This document shows positions 52,841-61,813 of a DNA stretch of 64,000 nt, in pieces. Position 1 is the stretch's first letter. Every line of letters begins with the position of its first letter. The notes below the pieces were generated by a model, which saw only the letters and a program-made list of their open reading frames with translations, was not told the DNA's origin and made no database searches. The stretch lies in assembly GCF_001182045.1 (NCBI RefSeq), contig NZ_CVTY01000006.1:124001-188000 (forward strand), read 5' to 3'. This DNA comes from Dakarella massiliensis (GTDB taxonomy: Bacteria > Pseudomonadota > Gammaproteobacteria > Burkholderiales > Burkholderiaceae_F). The translations under genes and the position numbers were made by a program.

Positions 52841-53971
52841 TTAATAGAGCTTATGACGGAATAGCCAGCCCGCTATAGGCAGGCAGACAGCGGCCATGAG
52901 CGTGAGCGGAATGAATTCCATCCAGATGTCGCCGAGCACCGCGCCTTCAAGGTACACGCGCTTCACGATCTCAAGCCCGAACCGCAGAGGATTGAGATAC
53001 GTGAGGTATCGGACACCGACCGCCATGTTGGCGATCGGGGAAACGAAGCCCGAAAGCAGTACAAACGGCACGATGAGGAGGAAGGACCAGAGCATCGCCT
53101 GCTGCATATTCGTGCAGAGCGCGGAGATCGAGAGCCCGATACCGACCGCGGCGATGTTGAAGAAGAGGAGCCCGAGGTAGAGAAGACCGACGCTCCCCAC
53201 GATATGAATCCCGAACCAGAACTGCACGATAAGGAAAATGAGCGTGCTCTGCGCGATGCCGATGATGATCGAGGGGACGGCCTTCCCGACGAGAATCTGA
53301 GGCGGCGTAAGCGGCGTCACGAGGAGCTGATCAAACGTTCCCCGCTCGCGCTCACGGGCAACCGAGAACGCCGCCATCATCATGGTCTGAAGAAGCGAGA
53401 GTGACGCGATCAGGGCGATCAGGATGTTCCAGCGGCTGTCGAGCGTCGGGTTGTACCAGGAGCGGGTGTCGACTGACACCGCGCTCTTCTGCCCCGTGAT
53501 CGAGGCCCCATAGTTCGTCGCGATCGAACTGATATACGCGCCCGCGAGGCTCGCGGTCATCGAGTTACGGCCATCCAGAATCAGTTCAACCGGAGCGGTC
53601 TGGCCGGACGAGAGTTTCGTCGCGAAGTCTGACGGGATATTGATCGCCGCGACCACCTTCCCCGTCACCACCGCGTCCTCGATCTGGGACTGCGAAGTGA
53701 GTGTCATCGCGCGGATAAACATCCCGGTACTGTCGAGATGCGTGAGAAGCTCGGTCGACGCTTTGCAGTTACAGGAATCCATCACCGCGTACGGAACGTA
53801 GCGAAGGTCAAAGCTCGCGGCGTAACCGAAAAGGAACGCCTGGATGATCACCGGAGCGATCAGGATCGAGCGGCTCACCGGGTCCTTCATGAGGACGAGG
53901 AGCTCCTTCCGGATCAGGGCCCGGACCTGCGAGAACCAGATAATGAGTGAATTGAAGCGTTGGGTTTTCAT
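52841..53971 (-). CDS. ybhR: ABC-2 type transporter permease, YbhR-like
   Basis: A 376-residue ABC-2 permease: one N-terminal helix, a large extracytoplasmic domain (residues 50-180), then five helices, with EREREGTFDQLLVTPLTPPQI near 210 and PFVLLSGFVSPIANMAVGVRY near 300. It is the last gene of the ybhGFSR-type operon, 6 bases after the previous permease gene, and pairs with it as a heterodimer. The operon exports drugs or other small molecules in relatives. Confidence 0.88.
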   Translation of the reverse strand: MKTQRFNSLIIWFSQVRALIRKELLVLMKDPVSRSILIAPVIIQAFLFGYAASFDLRYVPYAVMDSCNCKASTELLTHLDSTGMFIRAMTLTSQSQIEDAVVTGKVVAAINIPSDFATKLSSGQTAPVELILDGRNSMTASLAGAYISSIATNYGASITGQKSAVSVDTRSWYNPTLDSRWNILIALIASLSLLQTMMMAAFSVARERERGTFDQLLVTPLTPPQILVGKAVPSIIIGIAQSTLIFLIVQFWFGIHIVGSVGLLYLGLLFFNIAAVGIGLSISALCTNMQQAMLWSFLLIVPFVLLSGFVSPIANMAVGVRYLTYLNPLRFGLEIVKRVYLEGAVLGDIWMEFIPLTLMAAVCLPIAGWLFRHKLY

Positions 53972-53977
53972 GAGTCT

Positions 53978-55123
53978 TTACTCCACGCGCTTCCGAAGCG
54001 TCCAGGTGGTGAGGATAAGGAAGAGGATCGTGTAGCCAAGGAGGATCAGAACACCCTCACTCACCACCGAGGCGTCGTTTCCGGCAAGGAAGAGGAGTTT
54101 CGCCACCTTCATGAAGTGGGTCGCGGGGAAGATCTCGCAGATCGGCTGAATCCACCCCGGCATATTCCGGAGGTCAAACACGAACCCCGAGAACATCACG
54201 GCCGGCATGAAGCTCACAAGCAGCGCCATCTGGCTCGCGAGGAACTGATTCCGGGTGACGCCCGAGACGAGAAGCCCCATGAGGAGCGAGACGAGCAGGT
54301 AGAGGATCGATACGAGCACAATCAGCACGAGCGACCCGCGGATCGGCACCTTGAAGAGGAACCGCGCGGCGAGAAGGCAGATCGCGATATCGATGATCCC
54401 GATCACGAGATACGGCGCGACCTTCGCGAGCGCGATCTCAAAGGGCCGCACCGGGGTGACAAAGAGCGACTCAAAGGTGCCGCGCTCCCACTCGCGCGCG
54501 ATCAGCATCGAGGCGAGGAACGTGCCAATGAGGGTCATGATCAGAACGATGATCCCGGGGACGAGGTACCAGGTACTGATCGCGTTCGGGTTGAACCAGA
54601 TCCGCTGCACGACCGATATCCCGCCGCCCACGGTGATCCCCCCGCGGCGGGCCGCTTCCTTCGCGCCCCAGTTCGCGACGGCGCTCATCACGTAGCCCTG
54701 AATCGTCTTCGCGGTCTGCGCGTCAACGCCATTCAGAATGAGCTGAACGGTGGAGTCCCCAGCCGCGTACTGCTGCCCGAAATTCACCGGAATCCTGAGA
54801 ATACCGAGCGCCTCCGACTGCTCCATCATCTCGACCGCCGCCGGATAGTCTTTCACGCGGACCGGGACGAGATACTTGCTCCCGCCGAGACTCTGCGCGA
54901 GGTCCCGCGCGGGGCCAGACGAATCCTCCACCACGACCGCGACCTTCGCGTTCTCGACGTCAAACGAGATGCCGTACCCGAACAAGAGAATCAGGATGAT
55001 CGGGAGCAGGATCCCGATCGCGAGATTGCTCTTATCGCGCATCATCTGCCGGAATTCCTTCTGGAGCAGCGCGAAGTACCGGGTGAAGAACCCGGAGAGA
55101 CCGGTTTCAGCCTTGTCCGTCAT
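53978..55123 (-). CDS. ybhS: ABC-2 type transporter permease, YbhS-like
   Basis: A 381-residue ABC-2 permease with the same plan as its downstream neighbour: an N-terminal helix near 35-53 (AIGILLPIILILLFGYGISF), an outer domain, then five helices with REWERGTFESLFVTPVRPFEI near 230. Its start overlaps the ATPase stop by four bases (ATGA), so it is translationally coupled. Together with the neighbouring permease and the ATPase it forms the export pore. Confidence 0.88.
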   Translation of the reverse strand: MTDKAETGLSGFFTRYFALLQKEFRQMMRDKSNLAIGILLPIILILLFGYGISFDVENAKVAVVVEDSSGPARDLAQSLGGSKYLVPVRVKDYPAAVEMMEQSEALGILRIPVNFGQQYAAGDSTVQLILNGVDAQTAKTIQGYVMSAVANWGAKEAARRGGITVGGGISVVQRIWFNPNAISTWYLVPGIIVLIMTLIGTFLASMLIAREWERGTFESLFVTPVRPFEIALAKVAPYLVIGIIDIAICLLAARFLFKVPIRGSLVLIVLVSILYLLVSLLMGLLVSGVTRNQFLASQMALLVSFMPAVMFSGFVFDLRNMPGWIQPICEIFPATHFMKVAKLLFLAGNDASVVSEGVLILLGYTILFLILTTWTLRKRVE

Positions 55124-56622
55124 CTCGTATCCCCCCGCTTTTCACGCGAATTTTCCACGATCGCGATAAAGGCGCTGTTCATATCGACGCAGTCTTCGCC
55201 CCCGAGCTTCCGGACTTCGGCCGGGGTGCCCAGCGCGAGCATCTCGCCCTTATCCTGAATCGCGATTCGGTCGCAGTACTCCGCTTCCTCCATAAAGTGC
55301 GTGGTCACGATCATCGTGCGCCCCTGGCTCGCGAGCTGCGTGATGATGCGCCAGAAGGCTCGGCGCGCGAGGGGATCGAGGCCGGAGGTCGGTTCATCGA
55401 GAAACAGAATCGCCGGCTCATGAATCATGGCGGCCGCGATCGCGAGACGCCGCTGCATGCCGGCAGGCACTTTCCCCGCGATGTCATCTTCGTTCAGATG
55501 AAATTCCCGGGTCACGTGCTCAATCCGCTCCTCGAGATGCTTTCCGCGAAGTCCATAGGCGCCGCCGAAAAACTCCAGGTTCTCCCGGACGGAGAGATTC
55601 CGGTAAAGCGAAAACTTCTGCGCGACGTACCCCACGTGGCCGCGGGCTTCGGCGCGCGCCGTGCGGAGATTCAGCCCATCCACCTGCACGAGACCGCTCG
55701 TCGCGGGGAGAAGCCCGCAGAGAATCCGGAAGGTCACCGTTTTCCCGGCCCCATTAGGTCCGAGGAGGCCAAAAATTTCCCCCGGTTTCACCGAGAACGA
55801 CGTGCTTTTCACAGCGGTGAAGTCTCCGAACTTCCGGACGAGATCCTTCACGATAATGACCGGCGCGACGTCGCCGTCAGACGCCCGATGGCTCTCAATC
55901 GGAGCCGGGTTGGGGAGGCGGGGATCCTCGCCCTTCACGATCTCCCGCATGAAGGTGTCTTCAAATTCCGGGGGTCTCGGACGGAGATTCGTGCGGGGAG
56001 CGACCGCGTCGAGCTGCGCCTGCGTTACGCCCTCTTTCGCGATGATGCGGATGTCACCGCCCTGCGGCACGGCGTCCGTCGTGAGATCCAGCCTGTCATA
56101 GAGCGCGGTCTGCAGGAACCGGGGCGCTTCACCGTGCTCCGGCGTCGCGAAATACGTGAGTCCCGCGGACTCAAGCGTCATTTCTTTCGGCTTCCCCTCG
56201 CGGATCAGCTTTTCGCCGTGAAGGAGGAAGACGTAATCCGAATTCTCCGCCTCATCCATGTAGCTCGTGGCCCAGAGGACCGATATCCGCTGCCGGAAAA
56301 CGAGTTTCGAGACAATTTCCCAGAGGTCGCGGCGTGACAGGGGGTCGACACCGACAGAGGGCTCATCGAGAAGCAGGAGATCGGGAGTCCGCACAAGCGA
56401 ACAGATAAGCCCCAGCTTCTGCTTCATGCCGCCTGAGAGTTTCCCGGCCGGACGGTCGAGGTACCGCGCGAGATCCGCCATCGCGAGAAGCTCCGGGTAA
56501 CGCTCTTTCCGCTTCGCCTCAGGCACCCCATGGAGATCGGCGTAGAGGTCGAGGTTTTCGCTGACTGACAGATCCTCATAGAGTCCGAACGCCTGCGGCA
56601 TGTAGCTGATCCGATCCTGCAC
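55120..56622 (-). CDS. ybhF: Double ABC ATPase of the exporter, YbhF-like (main part)
   Basis: 500 residues from a downstream Met, carrying the end of the first ATPase domain (signature LSGGMKQKLGL, Walker B DLLLLDEPSVGVDPL) and the whole second one (Walker A GLLGPNGAGKTVTF, a PAGMQRRLAIA signature in place of LSGGQ, Walker B AILFLDEPTSGLDPL). The first domain's Walker A lies in another frame at 56576-56869. Corrected for one base, the gene is about 582 codons, the usual YbhF length. The degenerate second signature is normal for this family. Confidence 0.85.
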   Translation of the reverse strand: MQDRISYMPQAFGLYEDLSVSENLDLYADLHGVPEAKRKERYPELLAMADLARYLDRPAGKLSGGMKQKLGLICSLVRTPDLLLLDEPSVGVDPLSRRDLWEIVSKLVFRQRISVLWATSYMDEAENSDYVFLLHGEKLIREGKPKEMTLESAGLTYFATPEHGEAPRFLQTALYDRLDLTTDAVPQGGDIRIIAKEGVTQAQLDAVAPRTNLRPRPPEFEDTFMREIVKGEDPRLPNPAPIESHRASDGDVAPVIIVKDLVRKFGDFTAVKSTSFSVKPGEIFGLLGPNGAGKTVTFRILCGLLPATSGLVQVDGLNLRTARAEARGHVGYVAQKFSLYRNLSVRENLEFFGGAYGLRGKHLEERIEHVTREFHLNEDDIAGKVPAGMQRRLAIAAAMIHEPAILFLDEPTSGLDPLARRAFWRIITQLASQGRTMIVTTHFMEEAEYCDRIAIQDKGEMLALGTPAEVRKLGGEDCVDMNSAFIAIVENSREKRGDTR

Positions 56623-56869
56623 CGCCTGGGAGTCCGTCGCCGGGTTGATGCCGAGGACAGAGAGCTCCCCCCGAATCCGCCTTCATGAGCCCCGTGATGT
56701 GGCGCATGAAGGTCGTCTTCCCCGCGCCGTCAACGCCGACAAGCGACACGATGACGTTGGGTGGCATGGAGAGCGTCAGGTCGGAGAGCGCTTCAATGTG
56801 CTCCCCATCCGCCCCCACGAAAGACTTCGTGAGGCCGCACGCCGTGACGACAGGGGTGAAATCAGCCAT
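56576..56869 (-). pseudogene. ybhF: N-terminal part of the YbhF-like ATPase, before the frameshift
   Basis: Starts at the ATG at 56869 (MADFTPVVTACGLTKSF) and contains the first Walker A SLVGVDGAGKTTFMRHITGL. The frame breaks at six C's on the plus strand (56667-56672). With five, SG is followed by ELSVLGINPATDSQAVQDRI and continues into the main part. So the two pieces are one gene split by a homopolymer indel. It follows the ybhG-like stop by 16 bases. Confidence 0.8.
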
Positions 56870-56885
56870 AAAGGGCACCCTTCTC

Positions 56886-57974
56886 TCAATTCGCCGCGGG
56901 AGCGGCGGACGGAGGCGTATCCGGCACCTGAGACACCGCGGCCGCGGTGGAAGCGGGGATCTCAGCGCCCTTGCTGTTCAGATTGATTTTCACGGTCGCC
57001 GGCTGCCCGAGACGCAGATCCCCCTTCGGATCCTTCACGATCACTCGAACTTCGTAGACGAGGCTCGAGCGGAGATCCGGGGTTTCAACAGTCTTCGGCG
57101 TGAATTCGGAGACGGACGAGATATAGCCCACCGTTCCCTCAATCGGGGTGTTCGGGTGAGTATCCGTCACGACGCTTGCCGTCATCCCGGGTTTCACGTT
57201 CCCGAGATCCTTTTCATTCACATAGACGCGGACCCACTTGGGAGAGGTGAGCGCGAGCGTATAAACCGGTTTCGCGGCGGACGCCATGTCGCCCGGCTGA
57301 AGGAGGCGGGAGCGAACAATCGCGGCGTCAGGCGACTTCAGGGTTCCAAGCGAAATTTCGTGATTCAGAAGCTCGAGGTTCGCCTTAGCGGCGGCGAGCG
57401 ACGACTCGGCGCTCCGGATATCCTCAACGCGGGGACCGATCTTCATCAGTTCGTACGCTTTCTGCGCGTTCACGAGGTTCTGCGACGCGACCCGCTCCGC
57501 GCTCTTCGCGGCGTCGTAATTCTGAGTGCTGATCGCGTGACCGCCCGGCGCGTTCCACAGGTTATTGGCGCGCTCGAGATCCTGCTTCGCCTTCGTGAGC
57601 TGCGCTTCGTAAGCGAGCATCTGGCTCCGGGCCTCAGCGATTTCCTGCGGACGGTTTCCGCGCTTCAGTTTGAGAAGCGTCTGTTCCTGAACCCCAATCT
57701 GGGCGGCTGCCTGCTTCGCCTGCAGTTCCAGCGTCCGGGTATCGAGCTTCGCGAGCACCTGTCCGGGTTCCACCACCTGCCCCTCATCCACATTCATTTC
57801 ACTGATGCGGCCGCTCGCGTCAAAAGCGAGTGACACCTGACGGATATCGACGTTGCCGTAGAGGGTAAGTTCTGTCGGCGCGGTTACCTGGTGCCCCCGG
57901 TACCACGCATAGCCTCCCGCTGCCGCCGCGGCCACCAGGATCACAGCTCCTATCGCAATCAAACGTTTTTTCAT
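56886..57974 (-). CDS. ybhG: HlyD-family membrane fusion protein, YbhG-like
   Basis: 362 residues from the ATG at 57974 (AAGGGGGG upstream; the frame is open to 58013). An N-terminal signal anchor (RLIAIGAVILVAAAAAGGYAW) is followed by a lipoyl-type half (VDEGQVVEPGQVLAKLDTRT), a long coiled-coil hairpin (residues 85-195), the second half and the beta barrel (WVRVYVNEKDLGNVKPGM). It links the inner-membrane ABC pump to an outer-membrane channel. It is first in the operon and divergent from the TetR gene. Confidence 0.9.
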   Translation of the reverse strand: MKKRLIAIGAVILVAAAAAGGYAWYRGHQVTAPTELTLYGNVDIRQVSLAFDASGRISEMNVDEGQVVEPGQVLAKLDTRTLELQAKQAAAQIGVQEQTLLKLKRGNRPQEIAEARSQMLAYEAQLTKAKQDLERANNLWNAPGGHAISTQNYDAAKSAERVASQNLVNAQKAYELMKIGPRVEDIRSAESSLAAAKANLELLNHEISLGTLKSPDAAIVRSRLLQPGDMASAAKPVYTLALTSPKWVRVYVNEKDLGNVKPGMTASVVTDTHPNTPIEGTVGYISSVSEFTPKTVETPDLRSSLVYEVRVIVKDPKGDLRLGQPATVKINLNSKGAEIPASTAAAVSQVPDTPPSAAPAAN

Positions 57975-58014
57975 ACTGCCCCCCTTCGCGGCAGATGCAG
58001 GAAAGCTATACAAA

Positions 58015-58045
58015 TTAAATTTAAATTCAAATTAAAGTATAATCA
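58015..58045. promoter_or_regulatory. AT-rich palindromic operator candidate between ybhG and cecR-like genes
   Basis: The 116-base divergent region holds a run of ATTAAATTTAAATTCAAATT with internal inverted repeats (AATTTAAATT is a perfect palindrome). Its position suits binding by the adjacent TetR protein to control both genes. Exact boundaries are uncertain. Confidence 0.45.
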
Positions 58046-58090
58046 ATTCCACAGAGAATAAAAGACACGGAAATTACGAAGGTAGACGCG

Positions 58091-58816
58091 ATGCCAAAGG
58101 ACTCGATTCGAAAGACCCGATCGGATGGTGACAAAACTAAGGAACGGATTCTGAAGGCCGCTCTCGCACTCTTCGCGAAACACGGTTTTGCGGAGACGGA
58201 AAATAAGGAAATCGCCAAAAAAGCGAAGGTCGATATCGCGTCGATCAACTATCACTTCGGAAGCCGCAAGGGACTGTTTGAAGCGGTCCTGATCCGGGCT
58301 CATCAGAACCTCGTGAGTCTCGAGGCGCTGGAAGCCATTCAGCGCTCTGACATGACGCCAGAAGAAAAGCTTCACGGGGTGTTCAATCTCATCACAGGCG
58401 CCGCGCGCCGCGGTGAACGGGCGTCGCTTCAGGTGATTTCGCGGAGCGTCATCGCGCCAGGGGCAGCGCTTGAAACGCTGTTTAAGGAAGAGGCTCGTCC
58501 GAAGCTTCACGTGATCCTGCAGATCGTGTCTGAAATCACCGGCTTTCCCGTCGGCGATCCCCGCCTCATCCACTGCATCGCGTCCGCGATCGCGCCGGCA
58601 TTCCTCTTTTTTGTGTTCGGCTCCCGGTTCCCAGGACCCTTCGGAGCGCTCACCAAAATGCCGCAGTCGGATCTTGATGACCAGCTCACGGTGTTCGCGC
58701 TCGGCGGTCTCCGCGCGACTGCCGCCGCGGCCGCTGCCAAAGCGACAGATGAAAAAGAAAAGGCAGCGCTTCCCGCCGGTTCCTTCAAGGCTCCGGATAC
58801 GGCAAACGTTGCCTGA
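58091..58816 (+). CDS. cecR: TetR-family regulator, CecR-like
   Basis: A 241-residue repressor. The N-terminal helix-turn-helix is ILKAALALFAKHGFAETENK with INYHFGSRKGLFEAV. The ligand domain resembles the DUF1956 domain of CecR (YbiH), which controls ybhGFSR in enterobacteria. Here the same exporter genes lie divergently beside it, supporting the assignment. The C-terminus is an Ala-rich stretch then KATDEKEKAALPAGSF, and the DNA for this tail is duplicated about 349 bases downstream. Confidence 0.88.
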   Translation: MPKDSIRKTRSDGDKTKERILKAALALFAKHGFAETENKEIAKKAKVDIASINYHFGSRKGLFEAVLIRAHQNLVSLEALEAIQRSDMTPEEKLHGVFNLITGAARRGERASLQVISRSVIAPGAALETLFKEEARPKLHVILQIVSEITGFPVGDPRLIHCIASAIAPAFLFFVFGSRFPGPFGALTKMPQSDLDDQLTVFALGGLRATAAAAAAKATDEKEKAALPAGSFKAPDTANVA

Positions 58817-58838
58817 GATTCAATCGAGCTGAATCAGA
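58730..58838 (+). repeat. Direct repeat, copy 1 (3' end of cecR-like gene)
   Basis: The last 28 codons or so of the TetR gene and about 20 bases beyond are repeated at 59079-59187 with a few, partly silent, changes. Confidence 0.85.
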
Positions 58839-59182
58839 CAGACCGAAACGCCTCTTCACGCTGTATAAGCGCGAAATTGAGTTCAGGAGCTCCTGTTGAT
58901 GCACAAAATCATCGATCGTAATCGATGATTGAAGAAAAACAGACACGATCATCGACTGTAGTCGATGGTTTTACTCCGCGGCGGCCTTCAGCCGGGGCAG
59001 ATCCTCTCAGGCGGAGCTTACATCCGGGTAACTCTCGGACGTCACAGCATTCCTTTTCGGATTATTTACCGCGACGCTGCCGCTGCCAAAGCGACGGATG
59101 AAAAAGAAAAGGCAGCGCTGCCTGCCGGTTCCTTCAAGGTTCCGGATACGGCAAACGCTGCCTGAGATTTAATCGAAATGAA
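58817..59182. other. Non-coding gap between two convergent genes, with two palindromes
   Basis: Contains AATCATCGAT-CGTA-ATCGATGATT (58907-58930, perfect) and ATCATCGAC-TGTA-GTCGATGgT (58948-58969, one mismatch). They share the ATCATCGA core and are 40 bases apart centre to centre. The second is followed by TTTT and could terminate. Next come about 100 bases of unrelated sequence and then the duplicated TetR tail. No intact gene. Confidence 0.55.
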
Positions 59183-59187
59183 TCAGA
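59079..59187 (+). repeat. Direct repeat, copy 2 (orphan TetR tail)
   Basis: Reads AAAKATDEKEKAALPAGSFK then VPDTANAA and a TGA in frame, like the end of the TetR protein, but with no TetR body in front. Remains of a second TetR paralogue or of a local duplication. Its end touches the stop of the Crp/Fnr gene. Confidence 0.8.
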
Positions 59188-59869
59188 TACCCTCGTCCCC
59201 GAGGACCTGGTTCAGCTTATTGCTGAAGAAATACATTCCGTCGTGTGTCACCACGATCCCCTCTTCCACCCACTTCGCGAGAATCCGGCTCACGACCGCG
59301 CGGTCACTGTGAACGAGACGCGCGAGCTCCGTGACAGTGATCGTTTTGGGAAGGCACTTGGGGAGCGCCGTGAGCGGCATATTAAGCGCCTGAAAGAGCA
59401 CCTTCACCATGAGCGCGACCCGCTGCGGCACCGTGAGGAGGTCATTCATCAGAAGCCCCTCAATCTTCGCGTCGTCATGCCGAATGAAGCTCTTCAGCGC
59501 CGCGATGCAGAGAATGGGATCAAGCTCCAGCTCCCGCTTAAACTGCGCCGCGTCCATCACGAGAACCTTCGTGGGGAGAAGCGCCCGGGCGATCAGAGGC
59601 TTGATCGCGTGCTTCCCTTTGATCGACTTCTCCGCTCCCACTGAAGTTCCCGGAGGGAAAAGCACAATGAGGCGCTCATACTTCCCGACGCCGCCCGCGA
59701 ATGTCCCCACCAGTCCCTCTTCCACCATATAGGCTGTCGGTTCCTCACCGAAGTTCACCACCGTTCTGGAGCGGACAAAGGCCGGCCTCCCCTTCTCACG
59801 GAAGAGTGCGAGGAGTTCCGGGGCGTCCGGCGGGACGACCCAGGGACATTCAGCGTAGACGTGATCCAT
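59183..59869 (-). CDS. Crp/Fnr-family transcriptional regulator
   Basis: 228 residues: an N-terminal cyclic-nucleotide-like beta-barrel (RSRTVVNFGEEPTAYMVEEG and IVLFPPGTSVGAEKSI), a dimer helix, and a C-terminal winged helix (TVTELARLVHSDRAVVSRIL). The N-terminal Cys cluster of FNR is absent, so it is not an Fe-S oxygen sensor; it may bind another ligand or heme. It lies just upstream of the Sel1-repeat gene remains on the same strand and is convergent with the TetR gene. Confidence 0.88.
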   Translation of the reverse strand: MDHVYAECPWVVPPDAPELLALFREKGRPAFVRSRTVVNFGEEPTAYMVEEGLVGTFAGGVGKYERLIVLFPPGTSVGAEKSIKGKHAIKPLIARALLPTKVLVMDAAQFKRELELDPILCIAALKSFIRHDDAKIEGLLMNDLLTVPQRVALMVKVLFQALNMPLTALPKCLPKTITVTELARLVHSDRAVVSRILAKWVEEGIVVTHDGMYFFSNKLNQVLGDEGI

Positions 59870-59900
59870 TCAAAACCTCTGCGGGCTAAAACCACAGGCT

Positions 59901-61595
59901 CTATTTGCCTGACAACTGAGCGAGACGCGTTTCTGCCATTTTATAGCCCATCTCCGCGGCTTCCCGATAAAGTTTCTTCGCATCCTTTACATTCACCCTG
60001 ACTCCATAGGCGCCGGTAACGAAAATATCGCCGAGCGTCACGAGTGCCTTGGGATCCCCCGTTTCTCCTGCAAGCAAAAGAACCCCAAGGATAAATTCCA
60101 GTTGGTGCTCTTCCGCGTCATAGCCATGTTCAGGGAGAAGGCTAACAATGTCATCCACAGACTCATCCGCCTCAGCCAATCCGTAATAGCGGATTCTCCA
60201 GTCGAACGGTTCTTTATTAAGGCCCTTATCAAAGCAATCAAGAGAAAGCCTATAGGCAGCATTCGGAAGACCGTTCTCCGCCGCTTCACGGATAAGCTTT
60301 TCGCCTTTTCGTTCGTCCTTTTTCAGCTTTTGTCCATCAGAAAGCAACACCCCGTAGTAAAACCGTCCACGGTCTGACCCCTCATCAATCGCTTTCTGCA
60401 GCCACCGGAGCCCGGCTTCCAGGTTTTCCACGGTTCCAAATCCCATAGCGAGACACCAACCGAAAGATGCCGCACCATCCGGGCTTCCCATCATGGCTGC
60501 GTCTTCATAGAGCCGCACTGCCGTTTTGACGTCCTGAATAAAGCCCTTCTTTCCTGCGAGCAGCGTATCCGCGACTTGAAGTTTCTGCCTAATGCTTCCG
60601 TTTTCTCCTGCCTCTATGAGCAGCTGATTCGCTTTCTTAGGATCTCTCTTTCGTCCACAACCCTGTGCGTAGTAAAGAGCCAGAGCAGCCTTTGGAAGCG
60701 AGTCGCCACTTTCCGCCGCCAGCTCCGCAAGATCCGCGATGAGTTTCGCGTACTGCCTGAGACCTTCATCACAGAGCAACTGGCTCACGGTGATCAGTGT
60801 CACAGGATCCGCCCCGGTTTCTCTCAGATCCATCGCGAACTGAACCGCGCGGGAATAGTCCGACGCGTAATTATCGGATTCGCAGCCAATAAGGGCATTG
60901 GAGATCAATGGGATATAGGCCTTCACTGCGCCAAGCGACACCACGCGCTCATAAATCTTTCTCACCCGGCGCGCTTCCTTCGGAGTAACCGCGTCCAGAT
61001 CCAGAATGTCAGCAAGCTTCATCACCGCGTCCGGGCAGTCCTTATCCGCGAGAGCCCGGACAAGTTTCTTCGCTTCTTTACGATTCTTTTTGACACCTGT
61101 CCCGTTCAGGTAGCAGTCCGCAAGACCCAGGATTCCTTCCGGGTTTCCCGTTTCAGCCGCTCTCTGAAACCAGGTAAACGCTTCAAATGGGGCCTCATAG
61201 AACGGATCCGAAAGATAGGCCTTCGCGACCTTGACCATGGCTTCAGCGTCGCCCGACTGAGCCTTTTCAAGATCTATCGGATCGTCAGGATTGAGTCTCC
61301 GCGGGGGTTCAACTTCCTCCGCAGGGATAAAACGCGCGAGGAGCCAGATCGCGGCGAGAATCCGCATCCCTGCTTTCGGAGACTCGCCCTCCCAGTCTTT
61401 CTCAAAGCAGTAGACAGGAATATCGATGCCTGTTTCGCCGAGAAGGGGTTCCTTCATGGTGACCACAAGCTTCCAGACATCCTCCCCGTAAAGCGTCACG
61501 AGTTCCGCGGAACGAATAACCGACCGGATAAAGTAGCAGCTCGCGTCTTTTTCAAGAAAATCATCAAGCCTTTTTCCTGCTTCCGATCTTCCCAC
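59901..61595 (-). CDS. Sel1-repeat protein, main part of a broken gene
   Basis: 564 residues as read. The N-terminal 85 residues are a globular domain I do not recognise (SCYFIRSVIRSAELVTLYGE). From about 110 on it is a series of Sel1 repeats (NPEGILGLADCYLNGTGVKK, SPDGAASFGWCLAMGFGTVE, LPNAAYRLSLDCF, and GYKMAETRLAQLSG at the end). Probably a cytoplasmic scaffold protein. The true start lies upstream: two further pieces at 61.5-62.2 kb join it after one frameshift and one in-frame TAG. Confidence 0.8.
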   Translation of the reverse strand: MGRSEAGKRLDDFLEKDASCYFIRSVIRSAELVTLYGEDVWKLVVTMKEPLLGETGIDIPVYCFEKDWEGESPKAGMRILAAIWLLARFIPAEEVEPPRRLNPDDPIDLEKAQSGDAEAMVKVAKAYLSDPFYEAPFEAFTWFQRAAETGNPEGILGLADCYLNGTGVKKNRKEAKKLVRALADKDCPDAVMKLADILDLDAVTPKEARRVRKIYERVVSLGAVKAYIPLISNALIGCESDNYASDYSRAVQFAMDLRETGADPVTLITVSQLLCDEGLRQYAKLIADLAELAAESGDSLPKAALALYYAQGCGRKRDPKKANQLLIEAGENGSIRQKLQVADTLLAGKKGFIQDVKTAVRLYEDAAMMGSPDGAASFGWCLAMGFGTVENLEAGLRWLQKAIDEGSDRGRFYYGVLLSDGQKLKKDERKGEKLIREAAENGLPNAAYRLSLDCFDKGLNKEPFDWRIRYYGLAEADESVDDIVSLLPEHGYDAEEHQLEFILGVLLLAGETGDPKALVTLGDIFVTGAYGVRVNVKDAKKLYREAAEMGYKMAETRLAQLSGK

Positions 61596-61813
61596 GGCGG
61601 AAGAAAAGGCATTACGGTGTAATTTTCTTCATCCGTCAGATCCTCCGGAGCCGGTCCATCAGTGAGCACCGTGATGCTGTGAGCCCAGGCGGAAAGCGAA
61701 AAAGCCCGCGGTACCGGATCCTTAAACCGATCTTCAAAGACCCGGAGGCCGGGCATTGCGGCGGAAATCGAGAAATGTCCGCCTTCCGGCCGCATAAACA
61801 CTTCACCGTCATA
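61496..61813 (-). pseudogene. Middle fragment of the broken Sel1-repeat gene
   Basis: In the same frame as the 62194 piece, right after its TAG: YDGEVFMRPEGGHFSISAAM, then FEDRFKDPVPRAFSLSAWAH and LTDEENYTVMPFLPP. At about 61592-61604 one missing base shifts it out of frame with the Sel1 body (continuing VGRSEAGKRLDDFLEK). No independent start signal, so it is part of one long gene. Confidence 0.7.

Noticed and set aside
53960..55258. 432-residue plus-strand open frame opposite the ABC permease genes (also 55297-56337, 56685-57833)
   Set aside because: Shadows of the ybhGFSR-type operon, full of Arg/His/Glu and lacking any domain.
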